64,000 bases of DNA from Petunia secreta. Taxonomy: Eukaryota > Streptophyta > Magnoliopsida > Solanales > Solanaceae. Both the position numbers and the translations under genes were made by a program. The stretch is taken from contig JARKIP010000064.1 in NCBI GenBank assembly GCA_029990175.1, positions 15,146,001 to 15,210,000 on the forward strand, read 5' to 3'. The notes beneath the pieces were generated by a model. That model did no database searches. It saw only the letters and a list, made by a program, of their open reading frames with translations, and was not told the DNA's origin. Within the stretch, counting starts at the first letter, position 1, and every line of letters begins with the position of its first letter. Of this stretch, positions 56,101 through 64,000 are shown piece after piece.

Positions 56101-57173
56101 CTTTATGGACTAAAACAAGCACCTAAACAATGGTATGCAAAATTTGACAGTACAATGTTGTCAAATGGCTTTCAAATTAATGAGTGTGATAAATGTGTTT
56201 ACATTAAGAACACTCCAAATCATATAGTCATCGTTTGTCTATATGTGGATGACATGTTAATAATGAGTAAAGATATTGTTGACATCAATGCTACTAAGCG
56301 TATGCTAACTAGCAAGTTTGATATGAAAGACTTGGGAGTTGCGGATTTAATCTTGGGTATTAAAATTCACAAAACTCCTCAAGGTTTGGCATTATCTCAA
56401 ACTCATTACATCAGAAATGTCCTGGAAAAATTCAAGTATTTAGACTTCAAAACTTCAAAGACTCCAATTGATGTAAATCTATCCTTTACAAAGAATAAAG
56501 GACAAAGCACGTCTCAACGAGACTATGCTAGAGTGTTGGGAAGTCTAATGTACATCATGAATTGTACACGACCAGATATAGCTTGTGCTATAAGTAAACT
56601 GAGTCGATACACAAGTAATCCTGGACAAAATCACTGGATGGCTATGAAACGAGTTTTGGGTTATTTGGAGTACACCCAAGACTATGCTTTGCACTATGAT
56701 AAGTATCCCGCTGTTATAGAAGGATATTGTGATGCAAATTGGATCACCGGCTCAAAAGAATCAAAATCCACAATTGGATATATTTTCACAGTAGGTGGAG
56801 GAGCGGTAACTTGGAAATCATCCAAACAAACCTTGCTTGCTCGCTCTACAATGGAGGCAGAGTTCATAGCTTTGGACAAAGCCGGTGAAGAAGCGGAATG
56901 GCTCCGAAACTTCGTGGAAGACATTCCATTTTGGCCTAGGCCGTTGACACCTATATGTATACATTGCGATAGTCAATCGGCAATATAGAGGGCTGGGAGC
57001 CTTATGTATAATGGTAAAAATCGTCATATACGACGAAGACATAAAACCATTAGACAACTTATCTCTAGAGGAATTATCACAATTGACTATGTTAAGTCAA
57101 AGGATAATGTATCGGATCCACTTACAAAAGGTTTAACTAGAGATGATGTTGAGAGATCATCAAGAGGAATGTG
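53165..57173 (+). pseudogene. Copia Gag-Pol polyprotein (two lesions)
   Basis: It starts MTSTENNNGISG at 53,165. In order: Gag (GKFGGIDFKRWQQKMFFYL; UBN2-like helical region), a CCHC-like knuckle (CRNYGKYGHKAVDC; its first cysteine pair is degenerate, Y in place of C), aspartic protease (WWIDSGATRHVCAN), GAG-pre-integrase (ELWHARLGYVN), integrase (DLIHTDICDM, FITFIDDSTRYCYVY, RSDRGGEYES), reverse transcriptase (WIFKRKMKADG, QMDVKTAFLNGDLEEEIYME, CLYVDDMLIMS) and RNase H (GYCDANW, LARSTMEAEFIALDKAGEEA). A frameshift at about 55,072 within integrase separates two 650-codon frames, and an in-frame stop at 56,986 precedes the last about 60 codons. Otherwise it is nearly intact, in keeping with the similar LTRs. 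Confidence 0.93.
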
Positions 57174-57770
57174 ACTATGGCCGAGGACAAGTCGTCATGG
57201 CGGTAACTCTACCTAGAAGACTGGAGATCCCAAGATCTAGGTTCAAGGAGCTCAAACAAAGTTGTGTACGACCGCTCCAACATTGTCAAAAAACTTAACC
57301 CATCATCTTAATAAAACAATGTTTAGTACCAAGGATAAAACGTCAAAGACGTTTTTTAATGATTATCTAAGTTTGATACGGGGTTTGTCAAATAGTGTAG
57401 ATCTACGGGATTACACGTTTAGAAATCACCTATGTGAGTGTGAAGTGGAAGCCGCTTCAAGGAGAATTCTGTAAGGCCAATTCTCTACGCACTCATGAAC
57501 CAAGCGATGTTCATGGCTGAAACGAACACAACAATGAGAATCAAAAATGGTCAAGGATTAATTGTGTGACATATGTTGTCTAGGTATACACCAAAGTTCG
57601 ACGGTTCAAAGATATCAAATCTACCGATTGACCGAGTATATCCGATATATGTTCTTACGGAAAGTTCAAAGGGAAACCCACTTATCCAGATGCAATTAAT
57701 TCTTACTTGCAAATCACATAGTTTTCTGCATGTTTTCTTCATATAGCCATTCCCCATTCATGTGGGGGAT
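57174..57770. other. Copia region between pol and the right LTR
   Basis: About 600 bp of non-coding internal sequence ending in the polypurine tract at about 57,759-57,770. No accessory ORF of note. Confidence 0.6.
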
Positions 57771-60700
57771 TGTTGGGTTTGGAAAGAAGGTAAAGTGGTG
57801 TGAATGGGAAATGAAATAAATTGTAATGTCCTCAATTTTCTTAGGTTTCAGGACACTCTTGGTATGAAATTGAATTCCAAGAAATTGGTTTAGCATGTCA
57901 TGGTGGAAGCTGAACATTAAATATATTATAAATGCATGGTGTTGAAGCTATATTATATGTGGTTTAGTGGTGTTGAAAGCGATAAGGAAAAAAAAACAAT
58001 TATCACAAGTGGTGGGAATGTACTTCTGATCTATTTCTTAAGTCGTACTATTCTCAGTTGAATGAGATTTACATTCATATAAGTATATGAGATACGAGAA
58101 ACGAAATCGTTGAGTAATATGAAATGATTTTGGATTGTTACATAGTACTTGGTACACTTGGACAACACCTACATTTAAATGCATTATACAAGTATGTATA
58201 TTCATACATGATGAAGGAAAAGTCAATCTATGTGGGCTTATAAATGGCAGAAACTTCAACAGCAATTTACAATGCCTTTTATTATGCACATATAATTACT
58301 AGTATTTTGAGGGGTTGAATCTTTGCCAATCCCGCATAGAGCCTTGAAAGGCCCGAGTCCAAAAGTGAATGGAATTGAGTAATGGGCTTAATAAAATAAA
58401 AGTCCTTATTAGATGCTTAATAAAAGTCTTACATTTAAATAAGGATGGAAACCACAATATAGTCTCTACCCTATTCCATGGCAGTAAACAACGAGATGTT
58501 ACTAGGGGTTCAAAAGTTTATTTTTCTTGTGGGTTTACGAAACAGAGGTGGAGGCAACAAAAGTATTACTATTATTTTCATTCAAGATACTCAAGAATTC
58601 AGTCAAGAACCCAAAGATGAGATTATAAGGGTCCCTTCGAAGAGGTAAACTCATTATCCTAACTTTACATAATATTTTAGATTAAGGTTATTATAGTGGC
58701 TGGTGGATAGAAATCACCACAAGAATAGATTCTACAAAATTTAGAAATCAAGAAACCTAAGGTTCTTAAATTGAAACATCATGAGAACATTTGAAATTTA
58801 CTTCGACAAGTGGGTTAATGTAGAGAATTGAACGTTGATTTGAACACATGGATTGGAGCTTACGTTCGGTTTGATAGAAGAATCGAGGTGAGTTTTGGCA
58901 TGTTCTTACTAAGGTCTTTTCCCATAAAGTTCATGATTTTAAGGTGTTTGAGAAGCTGCTTTGTATGTTAATGTGAGTTTTATTGGAACGGGTAAGCTCA
59001 CATTATCCATAAATCGATTTATGTGATTTCTCACTCAAGTCTTGTAGTATAAGTGCTTCCTCATGAATTTTAGAGGATTTCTTTCATGTATTTACTTGCG
59101 TATATTTATTAGCAAATAAGTTTTAGTTTCAAGAATAAGCATGTTTATACTTATACTATATTTTGAGAAACGTAATGACTTGTGAATTAAATATTTTCAA
59201 TATCAAAGAACATAGCTTTTAATCCAAGAGATCATAGAAAACTTTTAGAAAGAGAATTAGACCCGAGGGGTCACAGAAAATGTTTTGGACCATAAAGAGG
59301 TCACAGAAAGGTTTTAGAAAAAAGAATATTTTTGGGAGTTACCTTAGATTCTGAGACGGGTAGACCTGTTCGTAGTCATAGTCGGGCTACGATGCGTGAC
59401 CATAGTCGGGTTGCGTTTTACCCGGGAACTACTCAGGCCAGAATAGGCTTGTGCCATAGTTGGGCACTATGATATAATTGCCATAGTCGGGCAATGAATA
59501 CTAGCATGCTAGACCTTGAACTGTGGGACGCTGCAGGAAAAGGAAAGAAAGAAAATAAGTTTCGGATGTCAGAGTTGATTGGTACTCCCCAGAAAAGAAA
59601 GAAAGAAAATATTATATTTTTTTTTATTATTATGGAACTGCTTTTGCGCAAATATAGCAGAACAATTTTAAATATTTTATATTGTTCTATGAGATTTTAT
59701 CATGCATAGCATATTTTCTATCACTTGTTCCGACTTTACTGGGAGGATAGTTGAGACTCACTGAGTACCATCGTGGTGTACTGACGTTCTCTTCGTGGGA
59801 ACCTACATTGACATATGTCAATGTAGGCACAAGTTTTGCAGGCAAACAGGTTATGAGCTAGGATGTTCTCTCACTACCCAGCCAATTGGTGAGCTCCACA
59901 TTTGTTCGTGGAGATTCTTTATTTTCCAATCTTTCTTATTAATATAGTGGTGTCAGGTATCAAATCCTAGAGGCTTCATAGACAGTCTCGCAGTTGGGTG
60001 TGGTTGTCCATTTTACATGGTTTGAAGTTTTGAATGTAACATAGAAAAGTTATTTATTTTATAGATACAAATTCAGAATGAATTTTGTTTCAGACTTAAT
60101 TATTAAAATTTATTTATTTTTTTTATGATTGTATCATTTGCATAGTATGACAGAAATAGAAAATCACAGACAAGTTTGGAGAGTTCGCTCGGTCAAATTC
60201 AGATACCGGGTGCCGGTCACAGCTCGTTAGAAAATGGGTCGTGACATAAATATTAATATTTTATATTAATATTTGATATGGAGCCGGTTTCGTAACGAAA
60301 TTAAAAAGTGGATTAGTTATGCAAATATTCCAAAGGAAATGGCTGCGGTAACGTTATTCATTTCATTTGGAAATGGTGCTTTTCATTGAACAGCCACCTT
60401 GAAGGCTGCCTTTCATGAACAGCTACTTCACTAATGAAAAGGTGCATTTTCATTGAACAGCCACCTTGAAGGCTGCCTTTCATGAACAATCATTTCACCA
60501 AAAGACACCTTCATGCCTTTTCACTCCAAATCTTGTGGCTATAAATAGAGAGGCATTTTGCCTCATTTTGTTCATCCAAAAATTTTATACTCTCTATCTC
60601 TCTTATTACCTTTTGCGTTTGTTTTCAAAACAAAAGTAAGTTCTGAGTCAGTGTGATTTGCTACCATTATTTGAGTTCGCTGTTCACTGTGATTTGAATT

Positions 60701-60877
60701 ACCGCTATCACAGTGAGGATAATTCCATTCTATCCTGGGAGAAATTAATTCACAAACTTTGGGTAACTGTGAGGGGATTAGATTTCTTAAGGACAGGCAG
60801 TGTATACTGTAGGCTTGGAATTTTTCTACTTCATCTATTTCTATTTTGGTCATTATCGAAAGTGCAGACATATAACA
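57771..60877 (+). repeat. Right LTR of Copia element, interrupted
   Basis: The LTR starts TGTTGGGTTTGG at 57,771, is interrupted after 57,821 and resumes at 60,247-60,877. Without the insert it is about 677 bp and matches the left LTR. Confidence 0.92.
57822..60246 (+). mobile_element. Solo LTR (probably Ty3/gypsy) inserted in the Copia right LTR
   Basis: 2,425 bp, beginning TGTAATGTCCTC and ending GGTCGTGACA, with a perfect 5-bp flank taaat (57,817-57,821 and 60,247-60,251). There is no internal coding region or primer site, so it is a single LTR left by recombination of a full element. The TGTAATGTCC/GTCGTGACA termini, the long LTR and internal words such as 'ccatagtcgggctacgatg' resemble long-LTR Ty3/gypsy elements of Solanaceae. 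Confidence 0.85.
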
Positions 60878-60925
60878 ATTAGAAAGGGTATAACTCATCT
60901 TCATATCACTAAGGACATGTGTCGC
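60878..60925 (+). mobile_element. RTE-type LINE relic, right continuation
   Basis: 'agaaagggtataactcatct' and 'tcatatcactaaggacatg' continue the LINE C terminus (IRKGITHLHITKDM) from 52,135 in the same frame across the Copia insertion. It then breaks off at a new repeat starting tgtcgcacccc. Confidence 0.7.
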
Positions 60926-63900
60926 ACCCCACTTTAAATCTGTAAGTGTTGTCCGACTTGGGTAACTCATTTGGATTGAGTTTTGAAGTCGCCACCTAAT
61001 AAATTATTCTAGGCGTATTAGGTCACCTATTAATTTCTAATTTCATTTAAAGAATAACTCCGGGTTGATCTACTATTCAGAGATTCGGGTAAGTGTTCGA
61101 AGTAACCCAGAAGGAAGGGGTTAGGCACCTCCTAGGTTCCACTAAGCGTGGTTCCCGGCCGATTTTTATATTGGGTTTACAGATTGCTTATAAAAGAACA
61201 AAATCTAAATAAAGTAAACGAAAAAGATATGGGCTGCAAAGTAAGCGAATAGGCAATTTAATATACTTGTATAAACAATTTGAAACAATAGTCATGTTGT
61301 ACAAATAGCCACAAAATAATAACAAATTAGTAATTACTTATATAAATAGCCCTAGATTTTATTGTCCTATTCGGATCAAAATCCGGCTTTCGTAAGGGAC
61401 GATAGTTTCAAAATCTACTATCAATATATAGCTCGGGTAATTTCATCACTTCCGAGGGGCTTAATTCCCTTAACCCCCATACCATCTTTAATATTTAAAC
61501 TAAAATGCATGCTAATATTTTCACGTCCTAAAGTTTTGCTAGCGTCCCCAACTTAATATCTCGTTAGAACAACTACTAAAACAAAATATCTAGACCCCTA
61601 ATTTGATTTAATGCCCCATAACTAGACTAGGCGTCAAGCAAATACGGTCATATGTGCAAACAAGCAAATTGTATTAAGTAAAAATAATTTTCAAATTTAA
61701 ATGAACTCCAAATAAGCAAACAAACTATAATACAAGCCAATTCGTCGCCAGGCTGTAGAAGACAATGATTTTGAACCCGTCATTCCACTGTTTCAACTTT
61801 TCAAAAATTAAATTTTATAGAAACAATCCTACTTTTGCACTTTCTTGCATTTTCAGCTCCTTAAAAAAAATATTATCGTTTCAAGAAAACCAGGATTGCA
61901 CAAACAGTCCTAAATCAACTTTTTAATTTCCATTTTAGACCCGTTAAATACTGATGCAGTTTCCAAAAAATCAATTTTGCATAAATAAACTAATTTTGGA
62001 CATACAATTTCAGAAACAATCCCTTCAGGACCAAATATTAAAACCTGCTACAAAATTATAAATTTACGTTTCCACAAACCTACTAACAATTCCAGTATTC
62101 ACAGTTTTGCACATGCAGTCTATTTTACACTAGTCTTTCGAATTTAGCATTTACCATAAAAAATAAAGAGTTTGATTAGGAAAATGGCCCCTGCATAGCC
62201 AATGTTACTGCTTATAGCAGCGTCCAACACCTATCCTGAACCAGTTGCATCTTATGATGATTATACAAACAAGTAGGTCCTAACAAATACATTTAAGTAT
62301 TTAAGCCTAGTTACATAGATTGCTAAAGTAAAGAAATTAAGAAGAGAAAGGGCCTTTGTCCCTATTGTTTCAGAGATCCGTTCAATTCATTTACTTTCAT
62401 GCTCCAAAACCTGCAAGTTAAATGACGAGAGTATAGCCTCTTGGCTATCTCAAATTTGTGCAAACTCTTGCAGAAAGGTTAGCAGTGGTCTAATGCAGAC
62501 CCAAACAAATCAACAAGTTTCATACTAGGTAAATGAATATAAAGACTCCATATATCCAGTTTATAGTAGTACCTTGAAAGGGAATGTGAATAGAGGAGTG
62601 AGAAAGTCTACCAAAAACAAAACCAAACCAAACTGTTGATCGATAGCTTTTTGGCAAAGCAACGTAGGAAAGAGAGAGGGGGAGAGTTTTTTGCTTGGAT
62701 ATTTGTTAATAGAAGAGAGTCAAAACCAGTGACTTCAAGCATGCCTTTTGGTGAAAAAAGAAGTACTATTTATAGTGTAAAAATAATGTATTAAACTAAC
62801 CATAAAAGGAAAAGCAAGATTTAGTTTTAAGACTAAAGGAAAGAGGAATATTTGTCCTTTAAATACATAATATGTAATTTGCTAGAAAATCTTGTGAGAA
62901 AGGTATTATATTACCGTTAAAAGTGTATCCATAAAGGAGCAAGAATGCTGTATTTTTTACCATATAAAATATGTGCAAAAATCGTGTTAAAAATAATACT
63001 AATAATAGTTTGCAATTTACTTTCCAGGAAGTAACTCTAACAAGTAACAACCTAAGCAAGGAATATTCATGCTAAACTAAGAGGGAAAAGTCAAATTCAC
63101 GTTTTGATTAATCTTTAAAGATCATAATCCATACCCACGGTGCCAATTTGATCTTTTGCCATTTTTTTAATCAAAATAAGAATACATGATAATCATATGA
63201 CCTAATTTCTACCTTTTAACTCTAGAAGACTCAGTAAAATGAAAATAATAGTCAACAAATTTCATAGAATTAGAGAGAAAATTGTGAAAAGAAATACATT
63301 ACCGTGATGCCCGCTTGGTTTCCATTCTTGTCTGCTTTGGCTCAGATTCGGGAAGATCAGCTTGAAGCTTTCCATTTTTCGTTCTCGTGTGTGTGTATTA
63401 TGTCTTGATTTTCTATTTTCTTGCTTGATTCGCGGGGATTTATTGCGATTCTTTTTTCCTTGTTGAAGTAGCATGACAGTGAGGAGAGAAGGAGATAAGA
63501 TCACTTGATTTAGGTGAGGAGTCGTTAATGGCGGAGATACGGTGAATGTGGGTGTATTTGGACGATTTTTTGGAAATGGGGGAGAGAGGATGAGGAGGCG
63601 ACGACTGAGTGTTTAGGAAAGGGAGATAGAGTTATGATTTAGGGTTTTGGGAAGATGGGTGTGTGTATAGTTGTAAATGGGAGAAATAATGTGGGCCGTC
63701 GGATTTAAGGGATAGACAGCTGGGATCGTGCCACGTAGGCGCGTGCATATATGTGTGTGTAAGTGATATATGCTGAAGTGTAAGGTTATAGGCGCTTTGG
63801 GGGTTGTACCACATGCTGGAGTGAGTTGTACACGTTCTTAAAGAAGTTGTACATGTTGCTAAGAGTGTAATAAGTGAGGTGTTGGCTTATGTGAAGCCTA

Positions 63901-64000
63901 GGTGGCGTACACGTGGACAAAAGGCAATGACGTGGACTGAATGTAATAGGAATGGGATTGTAAAATAGCAAAATGACTAGTATTTAATTAAAATACTTAT
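60919..64000 (-). mobile_element. Probable minus-oriented LTR (or other long repeat) running to the window edge
   Basis: The LINE stops abruptly at tgtcgcaccccac. On the minus strand this reads GTGGGGTGCGACA, a CA-ended terminus that I associate with Solanaceae Ty3/gypsy LTRs. A minus-strand TATA box (CTATAAATAG) lies at 62,766-62,775, consistent with an LTR promoter pointing left. The purine-rich 63,470-63,680 segment and the 'cacgtgg' words further right show no coding. The right boundary is not in the window, and no pol homology was found in this 3 kb. Confidence 0.4.
62766..62775 (-). promoter_or_regulatory. Minus-strand TATA-like box
   Basis: CTATAAATAG on the minus strand, in the putative LTR. 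Assigned only from the motif and the LTR-like context. Confidence 0.3.

Larger units (their letters stand above)
52136..60877 (+). mobile_element. Young Copia LTR retrotransposon
   Basis: Begins TGTTTGG at 52,136 and ends ATAACA at 60,877, flanked by the 5-bp duplication attag (52,131-52,135 and 60,878-60,882). Left LTR 52,136-52,794 (659 bp); right LTR 57,771-60,877, split by a solo LTR. A purine tract (tgtgggggat) directly precedes the right LTR. The two LTRs are alike at nearly every position over hundreds of bases, with a few, mostly transition, differences, so the insertion is recent. Splicing it out restores the LINE reading frame (GGTGAGGTAATTAG then AAAGGG). Confidence 0.95.

Noticed and set aside
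57822..60246. Considered as a full-length retroelement
   Set aside because: No primer site, purine tract or pol domains inside; it starts TG, ends CA and has a 5-bp duplication, hence a solo LTR.

Overview
This is a plant nuclear window, almost certainly from the nightshade family (Solanaceae). The reasons are intron-rich plant genes (a giant BEACH/WD40 gene, a TIFY-CCT-GATA factor and an F-box gene), an AT-rich background, and dense Solanaceae-style repeats (LINE tails, SINE-like units, Copia and Ty3 LTR elements, MULE, hAT and Helitron-like elements). The genus cannot be fixed from sequence alone. No prokaryotic feature, CRISPR array, rRNA or convincing tRNA gene was found.

Layout. (1) About 0.9-25.7 kb, plus strand: the 3' part of a BEACH-domain protein C-type gene (BCHC2-like). 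I could trace 27 exons with one continuous reading phase, giving 2,353 residues. Its first exons lie left of the window. The introns are filled with LINE fragments, SINE-like pieces, microsatellites, local tandem duplications and an antisense Copia element (8.75-12.93 kb). (2) 25.7-29.0 kb: 3' flank with no recognisable gene. (3) 29.0-30.2 kb, minus: an intact F-box gene of 417 codons. (4) 30.9-42.18 kb: a complete Mutator-like element (MULE) with about 240-bp terminal inverted repeats and a perfect 9-bp target duplication. It carries a minus-strand transposase and, convergent to it, a GRF-zinc-finger/coiled-coil/membrane gene. A hAT element (32.82-38.99 kb) has inserted into the transposase zinc knuckle, and a Helitron-like element (35.28-36.84 kb) has inserted into the hAT transposase. 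(5) 42.2-44.9 kb: AT-rich intergenic DNA with one unrecognised small ORF. (6) 44.9-49.3 kb, plus: a complete seven-exon GATA transcription factor gene with TIFY and CCT domains. (7) 50.35-60.9 kb: a decayed RTE-type LINE split by a young Copia element (52.14-60.88 kb, 5-bp target duplication), whose right LTR is itself split by a 2.4-kb solo LTR (57.82-60.25 kb). (8) 60.9-64.0 kb: probably a minus-oriented LTR or other repeat running to the window edge.

The three host genes (BEACH, F-box, GATA) are functionally unrelated neighbours. BEACH proteins act in membrane traffic and RNA-granule biology, the F-box protein would recruit substrates to an SCF ubiquitin ligase, and the GATA protein is a nuclear regulator. 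The rest is a layered transposon record whose order of insertion can be read from target duplications. The most interesting item is the MULE: two convergent genes, one starting near each terminal repeat, the second encoding a small GRF-finger protein with a C-terminal membrane segment. This parallels the mudrA/mudrB layout of maize MuDR, with a different second protein.
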